Counted from the first letter of the stretch, positions 1 to 9,243 are shown. The stretch: 64,000 nt of DNA from Sphingomonas hankookensis (GCF_001619955.1 NZ_LQQO01000034.1:248001-312000); one strand, 5' to 3'. The notes: generated by a model from the sequence alone, not told the origin. Program-made: numbers and translations.

Positions 1-12
1 GTAGCGGGTCGC

Positions 13-516
13 CTATTCCCCGCCTGCACGAAACGTCACCGCGCGCGCTCCGTCGGGCATCGGCACCGCCAGCGTCACCCTATCGCCGATCGACAAGGGC
101 GTGTCGTTCGCCCGCGCGAACTCGATCTGTACCCGCGCCTCGCCGTTGGCCGCGATCGTCAGCGGCGCCTCGTCCAGCAACGGTCGACCGATCGCATTGC
201 CGGGAAAGGGTTTCGTGCGGTCCCACGCGGAGGTCGCCGGGCGGGCGATACCTGTCGCTCCGCCCCGTATCGCGATACGAACCGGCACCGCTCCTGCCCG
301 ATAGCGTATCTCGATCGTCTCGTTCTGCTGCGACCAGCGCCCGGTAACGTCAGCCGTAACCCCGCTGCCGGACAGGCGTGCGGTGTCGTCCGGCAGGCCT
401 TCGGTCGATGCCAGCGTCACGCCCGGACCGGCGACTGGTGAAAGGTCGCCGCGATTTGCTGGCGAACAATTGGTCAGGAGCAATAGCAGCGCAACGGAAA
501 AGCCTGTTCGTCCCAT
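13..516 (-). CDS. Putative small lipoprotein, unknown function
   Basis: Predicted product is 167 aa. I chose the ATG at 516 because it gives a short basic start (MGRTG) followed by a hydrophobic run ending in LLTNC, a type II signal peptide with Cys17 as lipidation site. Asn before the Cys is not the usual Gly, Ala or Ser, so lipidation is likely but not certain. The reading frame stays open upstream to 777, but that extension reads as low-complexity Arg/Cys-rich shadow sequence. The mature part is beta-rich, without Cys clusters or a catalytic motif I recognise. It ends close to the window edge, so its downstream neighbour is unseen. I know no family for it. Confidence 0.6.
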   Translation of the reverse strand: MGRTGFSVALLLLLTNCSPANRGDLSPVAGPGVTLASTEGLPDDTARLSGSGVTADVTGRWSQQNETIEIRYRAGAVPVRIAIRGGATGIARPATSAWDRTKPFPGNAIGRPLLDEAPLTIAANGEARVQIEFARANDTPLSIGDRVTLAVPMPDGARAVTFRAGGE

Positions 517-556
517 CGACGGCGCTGCCAAACCACCGTGCTGCCGCTCTTGCCGG

Positions 557-844
557 TCAGAACGATAGGACACCGTAGGAATAGCCGACCTGCAGCGGGA
601 TCTGCAGCGAAATGTAAACACCAACCAGTTGCAGCATCCACGGCAGGCCACGAAAACCGTGCCCAAAAGCAACGCCGCAGGCAGCAGCCAACCCAACCGC
701 CACGCATCCCCATAGCCAAAGCGTCCCCGGCGGGGCCGGGAACGTGCTACGCAAAAATCGGGAGACGAATATTCCACCTACACCTACCGCCAAGGCAAGA
801 ATGTCAGAGAGTGCTTAGCGGGATTTCTTAGCGGGCAAGTCCAT
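557..844 (-). pseudogene. Small membrane protein gene interrupted by an in-frame TAA
   Basis: An ATG at 844 sits about 10 nt after a GGCGAGG ribosome-binding site and encodes MDLPAKKSR, then a TAA at 817-815. The same frame continues without further stops as a hydrophobic protein with about three membrane segments, ending at 557. Without the TAA the product would be 95 residues. Translation could alternatively restart at a TTG at 793, giving 78 aa. I read this as a recently inactivated gene or one using a weak internal start. The region up to 974 holds nothing else I can support. I do not recognise the family. Confidence 0.35.
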
Positions 845-974
845 CAAAAATTATCCTCGCCTAAAGTGCGTGGGAGCGTTGAGATTGACCCCGCAAGATT
901 CGTCAGGCTGATAACGAAAAGGCGCCGGGACAACGCTCTGGACACGCATGCCGAATACGATGGCACAGCCCCCC

Positions 975-2141
975 CTACTCCTTCGCGGCCATCGGTACGT
1001 CCACCACCTTCAGCTGATACCGCCCGGGCGGCAGTAGCAGCGCGATATCCTCGCCCGGCCGGATCGCCACCCGGTCCATCGGCACCGACGCCTCGCTCTC
1101 CCCGACCGGCCGCGCCTCGACGATCCGCCAGCCTTTGGCCGGGCGCAACGCGGTTGGGATCGACACCACCCGGTCGCCTGCCGCCACCCGCCATGCCGGA
1201 CGCCCGCGCACGAACTTCGCCGTCGGATGATCTACGACCACGTCGAACGTACCGGGCCGCTGCTCGGCGGGCAGCACGGCAAGCCGCTCCCGGCTACCGC
1301 CGCCCCGGCAGGTCGTCTGCGACACGGTCAGTGGGTCGATACCCGTGATCGCCTTCAGTCGCGTCGCCATCCATCGTTGGCCGTCGGCACGCGGCACTTC
1401 GGTTGCATGCGAATAACCGACATGGATCAGCAGCTTGGCCTTGGGATGCGCGGCGATGTAGGCGGCGAGCTGCTCCGCCTGTGCCGTTTCGCGCCGGGCG
1501 ATGCCCTCATCCAGGGACAGGGTCGCTGCCGTCTCGCTGAACCGCTCTTCATAGGGCAACAGGCGATACCCCAGCGCCTTTGCCTCCCGCCCCAGTCGTC
1601 CGAAACCGGCTTCATAGAGGTAATAGCCGTCGGTATCTTCGAAATACAGCTGATCCGGTCGCTTGAGATAGGGCGGCAGGAATTTGTCCGGCGTTCCCAG
1701 CGCCGGGATCGACAATGTCTCCATTGCCAGTACGTCATAGCCGAGCGGACGCAGCGCACGCGCAACCCGCGCCGTAAAGCCGCGATGCTCGGATCGCTCA
1801 TGGCTTTCATTGACGATCACGATCGAGGTTTTGCGGGCACGTTCGATGATCGTCCCGATCGCATCCCCCGCCCCTGCGATCGGCGAACACGCCGTCGGCT
1901 TGTAATCGCTGCTGGTGCGGGCGATCAGGTCCTCGCGGCCGAACAGGCTGAGCGTCTGCCCCGCCATTGCTCCGGCCAGGGGTTGTGCGGGATCGACGTC
2001 CGCGAGTGACCGTACCTTGTAATCGTCTTTCGCTATTGGCGCTGCGATCGGTGTCGGCGGCGGGATCAGCGTCACCTGTCCGGCACATGCCGAAACAAAC
2101 AGGCAAATGACGGGTGCGAGCGGACGACGGTGAACGGCCAT
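975..2141 (-). CDS. Lipoprotein with a ChaN/TraB-like (EreA-like) domain
   Basis: Predicted 388 aa. The start at 2141 is preferred over an upstream ATG at 2192 because it opens directly onto a lipoprotein signal peptide ending in VSAC (Cys19). The central domain contains NESHERSEH near residue 111 and HVGYSHATE around residue 240, the two His/Glu motifs expected of the ChaN / erythromycin-esterase-like / Tiki clan of metal- or haem-binding folds. After it comes a beta-rich C-terminal region of about 120 residues with no family I recognise. The motif placement is sequence-based; the clan assignment is inference and the substrate is unknown. Likely outer-membrane anchored. Confidence 0.6.
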   Translation of the reverse strand: MAVHRRPLAPVICLFVSACAGQVTLIPPPTPIAAPIAKDDYKVRSLADVDPAQPLAGAMAGQTLSLFGREDLIARTSSDYKPTACSPIAGAGDAIGTIIERARKTSIVIVNESHERSEHRGFTARVARALRPLGYDVLAMETLSIPALGTPDKFLPPYLKRPDQLYFEDTDGYYLYEAGFGRLGREAKALGYRLLPYEERFSETAATLSLDEGIARRETAQAEQLAAYIAAHPKAKLLIHVGYSHATEVPRADGQRWMATRLKAITGIDPLTVSQTTCRGGGSRERLAVLPAEQRPGTFDVVVDHPTAKFVRGRPAWRVAAGDRVVSIPTALRPAKGWRIVEARPVGESEASVPMDRVAIRPGEDIALLLPPGRYQLKVVDVPMAAKE

Positions 2142-2202
2142 GGCATAGCCTAGGGTGCCGAAACGACACAGGCCATCGTCTTTTCGCGGCATGCCTGCCC
2201 GG

Positions 2203-2949
2203 CTAAACCACCCCGTCCCACACCAGCTTCACCCCCACCACGATCATCAGCACATAGATCAGCGTGTAGAACCGCTTCGCCGACACCCGCTGCACCAGCC
2301 ACACCCCGCCGAACGTCGTCGCGATCGCCACCGGCAGCAGCGCGGCCGATGTCAGCAGGTTCGCGCGCGTGAACTGGCCAAGGCCGATATAGGCCGGCAC
2401 CTTCAGCCAGTTGACCGCGCAGAAATACAGCGCGGTCGTCCCCACCAGCACGTCGCGCGGAAGTTGGCGCGGCAGTACCCAGAGCTGGAACGGCGGCTGT
2501 CCGGCATGGGCGATCTGACTGGTGATGCCCGATGCGACGCCGAACAAGGTGCCGACCCAGCCCGGCGAACGGCTGGCGACCGGCATGCCATGGCGCTCGG
2601 TCCACAATCGCCAGCCACCGAACAGGATCGAGATCAGCCCGACCGTCGCCAGTACCGCCGAAGGTGACACCAACGCCGCAAAGCCATAGCCGAGGGCGAT
2701 GCCGATCACCGCGCCCGGCAGCATCCATGCCAGCACCCGCCCGTCGAAGGTCCGCCGGAACGCCCATACCCCCACCACGTCCTGCACGATCAGGATCGGC
2801 AACAGGATCGCGGCGGCGCGGACCGGATCGATCGCCAGTGCCAGCAGCGGCATCGACAGCGCGCCCATGCCGGCGAACCCGCCCTTGGCCAGCCCCTGCA
2901 TCGCCACCGCGATGACGGCGACGACATAGAAGAACGGGTCGACGATCAC
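2203..2949 (-). CDS. Sulfite exporter TauE/SafE family permease
   Basis: 248 aa polytopic inner-membrane protein with about seven or eight hydrophobic segments. It begins with the glycine-rich GLAKGGFAGMGAL helix typical of the TauE/SafE (DUF81) family and has a second related repeat around SGITSQIAHAGQPP in the middle, reflecting the internal duplication of the family. Members export sulfite, sulfoacetate or other organic anions; the substrate here cannot be told from sequence. It lies 3 bp downstream of the stop of the preceding small membrane gene, so it is probably co-transcribed with crtZ and that gene. No sulfur-metabolism genes adjoin it. Confidence 0.85.
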   Translation of the reverse strand: MIVDPFFYVVAVIAVAMQGLAKGGFAGMGALSMPLLALAIDPVRAAAILLPILIVQDVVGVWAFRRTFDGRVLAWMLPGAVIGIALGYGFAALVSPSAVLATVGLISILFGGWRLWTERHGMPVASRSPGWVGTLFGVASGITSQIAHAGQPPFQLWVLPRQLPRDVLVGTTALYFCAVNWLKVPAYIGLGQFTRANLLTSAALLPVAIATTFGGVWLVQRVSAKRFYTLIYVLMIVVGVKLVWDGVV

Positions 2950-2952
2950 CGG

Positions 2953-3336
2953 CTAATCGCGCCGCTCGGACAGCACCTGTGCGATACGGAACAGCGCCAG
3001 CACCCCGACCGCCAGCACCGCGACCAGCGCCAGCACGGCATAGGTCAGCACCGCCAGCCAGTCGGCGACCTTGCGCGTCGCGGCGGCCTGCGCGGCGACG
3101 GCGATGCTCTGCGGCGTCTCGACGCGCGGCGCGCCGGTGGTGAAGGGCGCGGGCGGCGGCACTGGCGCGCCGGTGCGCGGATCGACCTGCCGGGTGGCGT
3201 CGCTGTCAACTTCGGCGCCCGATCGTGTCGGTCCGCCATTGGTCGACATCGTCGCCACCGCGCCGACCATCGCCAGCGTGGCGAAGATCGCGAGCAGCCA
3301 CGACAGCGCCCGCGCCTGCCATCCGCCGGCGGTCAT
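2953..3336 (-). CDS. Small two-helix membrane protein, unknown function
   Basis: 127 aa. Its ATG overlaps the stop codon of crtZ (ATGA, 3333-3336), which fixes the start and suggests translational coupling. One hydrophobic helix lies near residues 12-29 and a second near 94-117, separated by a proline- and alanine-rich linker that is probably periplasmic. There are no cysteines or catalytic motifs. The coupling to a carotenoid hydroxylase and a TauE-type permease hints at a membrane or pigment related role, but this is only context. I do not recognise a family. Confidence 0.7.
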   Translation of the reverse strand: MTAGGWQARALSWLLAIFATLAMVGAVATMSTNGGPTRSGAEVDSDATRQVDPRTGAPVPPPAPFTTGAPRVETPQSIAVAAQAAATRKVADWLAVLTYAVLALVAVLAVGVLALFRIAQVLSERRD

Positions 3337-3887
3337 GGATGCTCGACGCGGTCGCGGGTCGTCGCGGTCGCCGCGCGCACCCCGGCATTGCCGCGCCGCT
3401 TCAGTTCGGCCTTCAGCTCCTCGGGCCTGGGCGCCCACAGGAAGCCGAAGCTGACCGTGCCGTCCTTCGTCTCGACCGCATGGTGCAGCCGGTGCGCGGA
3501 AATGATCCGCTTCATATAGCTGGATTTCGGCAGATAGCGGTGCTGCAACCGGCGATGGACGATGATGTCGTGGAAGCCGAAATAGATCGCGCCATAGGCG
3601 GCGATGCCCGCGCCGATCCAGATCGTCCCCGGCCACCACCCCCATTGCACCCCGCCCAGCAGCAGCACGATCGACGGCACCGCAAAGATCGCGGCGTACA
3701 GGTCGTTCCACTCCCAGTTGCCATGGCGCGGGCGGTGGTGGCTGGCGTGCAGGAACCAGCCCGGCCCGTGCATCAGCCAGCGATGCGCGACATAGGCGAA
3801 GCCTTCCATGAAGATCACGGTGGCGAGGAAGATCAGGATGCCGATTGCCCAGTGCATCGCGGGCATATAGCGGCTCGGCCATGACAT
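3333..3887 (-). CDS. crtZ: Beta-carotene hydroxylase
   Basis: 184 aa di-iron membrane hydroxylase that adds hydroxyl groups to the beta-ionone rings of carotenoids, as in zeaxanthin and the yellow Sphingomonas pigments. The four histidine motifs of the fatty-acid hydroxylase superfamily are visible: HRWLMH (35-40), HASHH (47-51), HDIIVHRR and HRLHH in the C-terminal half. Length fits the CrtZ family. Four hydrophobic stretches surround these motifs. No other crt gene is in the window, so it is separate from the core carotenoid cluster, an arrangement common in sphingomonads. It overlaps the next gene by 4 bp. Its start overlaps a small opposite-strand ORF by 7 bp. Confidence 0.92.
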   Translation of the reverse strand: MSWPSRYMPAMHWAIGILIFLATVIFMEGFAYVAHRWLMHGPGWFLHASHHRPRHGNWEWNDLYAAIFAVPSIVLLLGGVQWGWWPGTIWIGAGIAAYGAIYFGFHDIIVHRRLQHRYLPKSSYMKRIISAHRLHHAVETKDGTVSFGFLWAPRPEELKAELKRRGNAGVRAATATTRDRVEHP

Positions 3888-4036
3888 TGCGACGCCTTAC
3901 CGCCCTGTTGGTCCTCGCCGGCCTCACGGGCTGCGCAGTGCCCGAGGCGCGGTTGCGCAGCGGCCTGCAATCCGCCGGCCTGTCGCGCTCTCTGTCGGCG
4001 GGCATGGCGGCGCTCTGCGCGACCGCTCTCTCGTAA
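3881..4036 (+). pseudogene. Short lipoprotein ORF, probably truncated or frameshifted
   Basis: 51 codons starting MTLRRLTALL with a clean lipoprotein signal ending LTGC (Cys18), followed by PEARLRSGLQ and a short tail that stops at 4034-4036. In another frame, shortly before that stop, the sequence continues as LRDRSLVKHLRR. From memory, sphingomonads carry a small lipoprotein with a region resembling DRLS.xQLRRL after a similar N-terminus, so this may be a frameshifted relic. That comparison is unverified. Its start overlaps the 5' end of crtZ on the other strand by 7 bp, and it lies just upstream of sucC. Confidence 0.35.
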
Positions 4037-4156
4037 AGCATCTGCGACGCAATCGCATTAAGGTCGATTTGGGCTGGATTCGACCTCCCGCATGTGCTTT
4101 AGCGCGGCAACTTTGCCAACTATCAGGCACCCACCCGAGAGGCGGAAGGCGAATCC

Positions 4157-5356
4157 ATGAACATTCACGAATATCAGGCCAAGGAACTGCTCGCGAAGTT
4201 CGGCGTGCCCGTCCCCGCCGGCTTCTCGGCGATGAGCGTCGAGGAAGCGGTCGAAGCATCCTCGAAGTTGCCCGGACCGCTCTATGTCGTGAAGGCACAG
4301 ATCCATGCCGGCGGCCGCGGCAAGGGCAAGTTCAAGGAACTGGGTCCGGATGCCAAGGGCGGCGTCCGCCTCGCCAAGACCGCCGACGAAGTCCGCGCCC
4401 ACGCCACCGACATGCTCGGCAACACGCTGGTCACCATCCAGACCGGTGACGCCGGCAAGCAGGTCAACCGCCTGTACGTGACCGACGGCGTCGACATCGC
4501 GAAGGAATTCTACCTCGCGCTGCTCGTCAACCGCGCGACCGGCCGCGTCTCGATGGTCGCCTCGACCGAAGGCGGCATGGATATCGAAACCGTGGCGCAT
4601 GACACGCCCGAAAAGATCCACTCGATCGACATCGACACCGCGACCGGCTTCATGCCGCACCACGGCCGCGCCGTCGCCGCCGCGCTCGAACTGACCGGCG
4701 ACCTCGCCAAGCAGGCCGCCAGCGTCGCATCGAAGCTGTACGACGCGTTCCTCGGCACCGATGCCGAGCAGATCGAGATCAACCCGCTTGCCGTCACCGA
4801 CGACAACAAGCTGGTCGTGCTCGACGCCAAGGTCGGCTTCGACGGCAACGCCATGTTCCGTCACAAGGACCTGATGGAACTGCGCGACACCACCGAAGAA
4901 GACGCGATGGAGCTGGAGGCGTCGAAGTACGACCTGGCCTACATCAAGCTCGACGGCGATATCGGATGCATGGTCAACGGCGCCGGCCTCGCCATGGCGA
5001 CGATGGACATCATCAAGCTGAACGGCATGTTCCCGGCCAACTTCCTCGACGTCGGCGGCGGCGCGAACAAGGAGAAGGTCACCGCGGCGTTCAAGATCAT
5101 TCTCGCCGATCCGGCGGTGAAGGGCATTCTCGTCAACATTTTCGGCGGGATCATGAAGTGCGACATCATCGCGGAAGGCATCGTTGCCGCCGCGAAGGAA
5201 GTGAACCTGTCGGTGCCGCTGGTCGTCCGCCTCGAAGGCACGAACGTGCAGGCCGGCAAGGACATCCTCGCCAATTCGGGCCTCGCGATCGTCCCCGCCA
5301 ACGACCTGGGCGATGCCGCCAAGAAGATCGTCGCGGAAGTGCAGAAGGCGGCCTGA
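4157..5356 (+). CDS. sucC: Succinyl-CoA synthetase, beta subunit
   Basis: 399 aa, the full family length. The enzyme interconverts succinyl-CoA and succinate with nucleotide triphosphate formation in the TCA cycle, as a complex with SucD. The N-terminal ATP-grasp domain opens [12 protein letters not shown] and contains the glycine-rich [14 protein letters not shown] segment; EINPLAV is near residue 215. The C-terminal CoA-ligase-like domain includes the [12 protein letters not shown] segment and [10 protein letters not shown]. The sucD partner is not next to it: a strong terminator follows, then etfB. A purine-rich ribosome-binding site (GGCGGAAGG) precedes the ATG. Confidence 0.97.
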   Translation: MNIHEYQAKELLAKFGVPVPAGFSAMSVEEAVEASSKLPGPLYVVKAQIHAGGRGKGKFKELGPDAKGGVRLAKTADEVRAHATDMLGNTLVTIQTGDAGKQVNRLYVTDGVDIAKEFYLALLVNRATGRVSMVASTEGGMDIETVAHDTPEKIHSIDIDTATGFMPHHGRAVAAALELTGDLAKQAASVASKLYDAFLGTDAEQIEINPLAVTDDNKLVVLDAKVGFDGNAMFRHKDLMELRDTTEEDAMELEASKYDLAYIKLDGDIGCMVNGAGLAMATMDIIKLNGMFPANFLDVGGGANKEKVTAAFKIILADPAVKGILVNIFGGIMKCDIIAEGIVAAAKEVNLSVPLVVRLEGTNVQAGKDILANSGLAIVPANDLGDAAKKIVAEVQKAA

Positions 5357-5381
5357 TCGCCCTTTGCCTGCGACGGACAAG

Positions 5382-5412
5382 GGGTCCGGACGGAAACGTC
5401 CGGGCCCTTTTT
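5382..5412 (+). terminator. Rho-independent terminator after sucC
   Basis: GGGTCCGGACG and CGTCCGGGCCC pair around a GAAA tetraloop and are followed by five T residues. It lies 25 bp after the sucC stop and explains why sucC appears monocistronic here. Confidence 0.9.
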
Positions 5413-5559
5413 CGTTGGGGTGGCAGGGCGATTCGCGCTAGGGTCGCCACCTGCCGCTACGGCGTCGCTGCGTTTCCATACCGGACTTGCGAAACCCACG
5501 CAAAACCGCCAGAGAAACGCGCGATGCCACCGCGTAAAACGTTTTGAGAGGGAGTGCTC

Positions 5560-6309
5560 ATGAAGGTGCTGGTGCCGGTCAAGCGTGTGCTTGATTACAA
5601 TGTGAAGCCCCGCGTGAAGGCGGACGGGTCGGGTGTCGACCTGGCCAACGTCAAGATGAGCATGAACCCGTTCGACGAGATCGCGGTCGAGGAAGCGATC
5701 CGCCTGAAGGAAAAGGGCGTGGCGACCGAGATCGTCGTCGTTTCGATCGGCGAACAGAAGGCGCAGGATACGCTGCGCACCGCGCTGGCGATGGGCGCCG
5801 ACCGCGCGATCCTCATCACCAGCGAGACCAAGGTCGAGCCGCTGGGCGTCGCCAAGCTGCTCAAAGCCGTGATCGACGAGGAAGCGCCGCAGCTAATCAT
5901 CCTCGGCAAGCAAGCGATCGATGACGACAACAACCAGACCGGCCAGATGCTGGCCGCGCTGACCGGCTATCCGCAGGGTACTTTCGCCAGCAAGGTCGAG
6001 GTCGCGGGCGACAAGGTCAACGTGACCCGCGAAGTCGATGGCGGGCTGGAGACGGTCGCGCTCACCCTGCCGGCGATCGTCACCACCGACCTGCGCCTCA
6101 ACGAACCGCGCTACGCGTCGCTGCCCAACATCATGAAGGCCAAGTCGAAGCCGCTGGCGGCCAAGACCGCCGCCGATCTGGGCGTGGACGTCGCGCCGCG
6201 CCTGACGACCGTGAAGGTCGAGGAACCGGCCAAGCGCCAGGCGGGCGTGAAGGTCGCCGATGTCGACGAACTGGTCGGTAAGCTCAAGACGCTGGGAGTG
6301 GTCGCATGA
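5560..6309 (+). CDS. etfB: Electron transfer flavoprotein, beta subunit
   Basis: 249 aa. With EtfA it forms the soluble FAD/AMP heterodimer that carries electrons from acyl-CoA and other dehydrogenases to ETF:quinone oxidoreductase. The N-terminus [14 protein letters not shown], the [13 protein letters not shown] segment and the AMP-binding [13 protein letters not shown] loop are hallmark features. The start at 5560 is chosen over a codon 6 bp upstream because the ribosome-binding site GAGAGGGAG ends 6 nt before this ATG. Its stop overlaps the etfA start by 4 bp. Confidence 0.96.
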   Translation: MKVLVPVKRVLDYNVKPRVKADGSGVDLANVKMSMNPFDEIAVEEAIRLKEKGVATEIVVVSIGEQKAQDTLRTALAMGADRAILITSETKVEPLGVAKLLKAVIDEEAPQLIILGKQAIDDDNNQTGQMLAALTGYPQGTFASKVEVAGDKVNVTREVDGGLETVALTLPAIVTTDLRLNEPRYASLPNIMKAKSKPLAAKTAADLGVDVAPRLTTVKVEEPAKRQAGVKVADVDELVGKLKTLGVVA

Positions 6310-7235
6310 AGACGCTGGTTTGGGTCGAACATGACGGGCAGTCGGTCAAGGACGCAACCTATGCCACCGTCACCGCCGCTGCGAAGCTGGGCGAGGTCGA
6401 ACTGCTCGTCGCGGGTCAGGGCGTCGATGGCGTGGCACAGGCCGCCGCGCAGATTGTGGGCGTCACCAAGGTGCTGGTCGCCGACGATGCCGCCTATGCC
6501 CATAACCTCGCCGAAAACGTCGCGCCGCTGGTCGTCGAGTTGATGGGCAGCCATGACGCCTTCCTGGCGCCGGCCACCACCACCGGCAAGAACATCGCGC
6601 CGCGCGTCGCCGCGCTGCTCGACGTGATGCAGATCAGCGAGATCCTCTCGGTCGAGGGGCCGGACAGCTTCACCCGCCCGATCTATGCCGGCAACGCGAT
6701 CGCGACGGTCAAGACCAGCGATCCCAAGCTGGTGCTGACGGTGCGCGGCACCGCGTTCGACAAGGCGGCAGCGACCGGTGGATCGGCCACGGTCGAAGCG
6801 GTCGCCTCGACCGGCGACAAGGGCGTGTCGAGCTTCGTCGGCGCCGAGATCGCCGCATCGGAACGCCCCGAGCTGACCAGCGCCAAGATCATCGTGTCGG
6901 GGGGTCGTGCGCTCGGATCGGAAGAGCAGTTCCACGCGCTGATCGATCCGCTCGCCGACAAGCTGAACGCCGCCGTCGGCGCTTCGCGTGCGGCCGTCGA
7001 TGCCGGCTATGCGCCGAACGACTATCAGGTCGGTCAGACCGGCAAGATCGTCGCGCCGGAAGTCTATATCGCGGTCGGCATTTCCGGCGCGATCCAGCAT
7101 CTGGCGGGCATGAAGGACAGCAAGGTCATCGTCGCGATCAACAAGGACGAGGACGCGCCGATCTTCCAGGTTGCCGATGTCGGGCTGGTGGGTGACCTGT
7201 TCAACGTGGTGCCGGAGCTAACCGCCAAGCTTTGA
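6306..7235 (+). CDS. etfA: Electron transfer flavoprotein, alpha subunit
   Basis: 309 aa, partner of EtfB. The C-terminal FAD-binding domain shows the signature [12 protein letters not shown], then [26 protein letters not shown] and a final [14 protein letters not shown], all conserved in the family. The N-terminal domain carries the usual Rossmann-like fold elements. ATGA overlap with etfB indicates coupled, equimolar translation. It converges on the gene at 7403 with a perfect hairpin between them. Confidence 0.96.
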   Translation: MKTLVWVEHDGQSVKDATYATVTAAAKLGEVELLVAGQGVDGVAQAAAQIVGVTKVLVADDAAYAHNLAENVAPLVVELMGSHDAFLAPATTTGKNIAPRVAALLDVMQISEILSVEGPDSFTRPIYAGNAIATVKTSDPKLVLTVRGTAFDKAAATGGSATVEAVASTGDKGVSSFVGAEIAASERPELTSAKIIVSGGRALGSEEQFHALIDPLADKLNAAVGASRAAVDAGYAPNDYQVGQTGKIVAPEVYIAVGISGAIQHLAGMKDSKVIVAINKDEDAPIFQVADVGLVGDLFNVVPELTAKL

Positions 7236-7362
7236 GCGAAGCAGCGCAAGCTGCTGACCGGTGCGCAAGGGGCAATGCCCCAAGCGCACAAGGCGGCGAC
7301 GGCCGGCGTCGCCATAGCGACGACCGACGACGCGGGATTCACTCCCGCGTCACCCCCGGAGG

Positions 7363-7395
7363 CGAAGATCCTCCCCGGCACGGGGAGGATCTTCG
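7363..7395. terminator. Perfect 15-bp hairpin between convergent genes
   Basis: CGAAGATCCTCCCCG pairs exactly with CGGGGAGGATCTTCG around a GCA loop. It sits between etfA and the convergent gene ending at 7403 and could terminate both. There is no long T run, so it may instead be a solitary member of the GGGGAGG palindromic repeats seen at 10440, 12096 and 42887. Confidence 0.55.
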
Positions 7396-7402
7396 AGCCC
7401 CC

Positions 7403-7924
7403 CTACTTCGCCGCTACGGCCGCTACCGGCAACGGCACCGCCGGATCGAGCGGGATCGCCACGCGCTTCGCCCGCTCCTTCTTCGACGGGCCGCCCTTGA
7501 TCCCGCGCACGATGTCGCCGACCAGCTTGCCGACATCCTTGTATTCGTCCGGTTCCTCACAGCAGCTGCCCGGGTCGATCAACTTGCCGATCGCGCGAAT
7601 GGCAAAGGTGCCGCCACCGAAAATATCGACGCCGGTGGTGCAGCCCTGCGACAGGGTGGCACATGGGCTGTCGGCCGCCAGCTCCGCACCCCGCCCATCG
7701 GCATAAGGATTGGATGCGAGCGGACGGTCGGGGGGCGCGCGTTCCGATGGCAGCGGCAGACGCGGCTCGCGCACGCCCTCCCCGCAAACCAGGATTTCGT
7801 CGTCCTGCGAATTGCGCCGCTGCGACGCGCAGGGATCGACCAGGATCGAGATTCGCTCGGGCGGGCCTGGCAGCGGGACGGCGGGCGTCGCGGCCTGTCC
7901 CAGCAGCAACAGCATGGCGTACAT
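7403..7924 (-). CDS. Secreted protein of unknown function
   Basis: 173 aa with a short signal peptide (MYAMLLLLGQAATPA). The start at 7924 is chosen because GGGAG lies 8 nt upstream; ATGs at 7939 and 7915 are in the same frame. The mature protein contains several cysteines (DPCAS, LVCGEG, SPCATLSQGC, GSCCEEP) that could form disulfides, and a C-terminal basic stretch GGPSKKERAKR. It is predicted to be periplasmic. I do not recognise a domain. It is divergent from the dipeptidase gene starting at 8011, with an 86 bp gap. Confidence 0.65.
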   Translation of the reverse strand: MYAMLLLLGQAATPAVPLPGPPERISILVDPCASQRRNSQDDEILVCGEGVREPRLPLPSERAPPDRPLASNPYADGRGAELAADSPCATLSQGCTTGVDIFGGGTFAIRAIGKLIDPGSCCEEPDEYKDVGKLVGDIVRGIKGGPSKKERAKRVAIPLDPAVPLPVAAVAAK

Positions 7925-8010
7925 CGGCACGTCTCCCATATCCCCGGCGCATGGCCGATGCCATGCGTAGCACTTGTCCGGCCTACGCGCGACGGATTAG
8001 CGTGGGATCC

Positions 8011-9243
8011 ATGATCCTGCCGCTCCTGCTCCTCGCCGCCGCACAGGCCCCCGCCCCTTCCGCACAGGACCGCGCACGGGCCGAACGGGTGCTGGAACGC
8101 GCGCCGATCATCGACGGGCATAACGACTTGCCGTGGGGCATTCGCGAACATCATCACGCGGCGGTCGAATCGGTCGACCTGACCAGCGATACGAGCAAGA
8201 TCGATCCGCCGCTGCAGACCGACCTCGCCCGCCTGAAGCGTGGACATGTCGGCGGGCAATTCTGGTCGGTCTGGATCCCGGCAACGACGACAGGTCCGCA
8301 GGCGGTCGAGACGACGATCGAGCAGATCGACATCGTCCGCCGGATGATCGGCGCCAATCCGACCCGGATGGCGCTGGCTCGCGATGCGGCGGACATGGCG
8401 CGCATCGCCAGGAGCGGCCGCGTCGCCTCGCTGATCGGCGTGGAGGGCGGGCACCAGATCGACGGGCGGCTGTCGGTGCTGCGGCAATATTACAATCTCG
8501 GCGTGCGCTACATGACGCTGACGCATACCAAGAGCGTCGGCTGGGCCGATGCGTCGACCGATACGCCGCAGGCCAACGGCCTGACCCCGTTCGGTCGGCA
8601 GGTGGTGCACGAGATGAACCGGCTGGGGATGCTGATCGACGTCGCACACGTGTCCGATGCGACGATGGCGGCGGCGCTGGCCGAATCGAAGGCACCGGTG
8701 ATCGCGTCGCACTCCAACGCCCGCGCGCTCGCCGACCGGCCACGCAACATTCCCGACGATCTGCTGCGGGCGATCGGCGCGAAGGGCGGGGTGGTGATGG
8801 TCAATGCCTATCCCGCCTTCCTGTCGGCGGAGTGGAACGCATGGGACAATCGCCGCGGCGCCTTTGCCAAGGCACAGGGGCTGCCGGGCAACCTGTATGG
8901 TGCGCAGGCACCGGCAGCGGTAAAGGCTTGGGAAGCCGCCAACCCCGCTCCGCGCGTGACGGCGGCAACGATGGCCGACCATGTCGAACATATCGCGAAG
9001 GGCGCCGGTCGCGCGTCGGTCGGCATCGGCGGCGACTATGACGGTATTTCCGGCACTGGTCCCGAAGGCATGGGCGGGGTCGACGGCTATCCGCTGCTGT
9101 TCGCCGAACTGGCGCGGCGCGGGTGGAGCGATGCCGACCTCGCGGCGCTGGCGCAAGGCAACGTGTTGCGCGTGCTGGGTCAGGCCGAAGCGGTGGCGAA
9201 GGCGATGGCCGGGCAGCGCCCGGTCGACGCTACCTACCCCTGA
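8011..9243 (+). CDS. Membrane dipeptidase, peptidase family M19
   Basis: 410 aa with an N-terminal signal peptide of about 18 residues. M19 enzymes are zinc-dependent dipeptidases that cleave a wide range of dipeptides, including D-configured ones. Metal ligands are recognisable: HND in IIDGHNDLPW (His37, Asp39), the bridging Glu in GVEGGHQ, His in LTHTKSVGWAD and His in IASHSNARAL; GGDYDG near the C-terminus completes the site. The ATG at 8011 is the only start that gives a signal peptide. Its last 14 bp overlap the 3' end of nhaA on the other strand. A second M19 protein is encoded at 54124. Confidence 0.9.
   Translation: MILPLLLLAAAQAPAPSAQDRARAERVLERAPIIDGHNDLPWGIREHHHAAVESVDLTSDTSKIDPPLQTDLARLKRGHVGGQFWSVWIPATTTGPQAVETTIEQIDIVRRMIGANPTRMALARDAADMARIARSGRVASLIGVEGGHQIDGRLSVLRQYYNLGVRYMTLTHTKSVGWADASTDTPQANGLTPFGRQVVHEMNRLGMLIDVAHVSDATMAAALAESKAPVIASHSNARALADRPRNIPDDLLRAIGAKGGVVMVNAYPAFLSAEWNAWDNRRGAFAKAQGLPGNLYGAQAPAAVKAWEAANPAPRVTAATMADHVEHIAKGAGRASVGIGGDYDGISGTGPEGMGGVDGYPLLFAELARRGWSDADLAALAQGNVLRVLGQAEAVAKAMAGQRPVDATYP

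Noticed and set aside
4058..5380. A 440-codon frame antisense to sucC
   Set aside because: Complement of a conserved TCA-cycle gene, with no recognisable protein feature.
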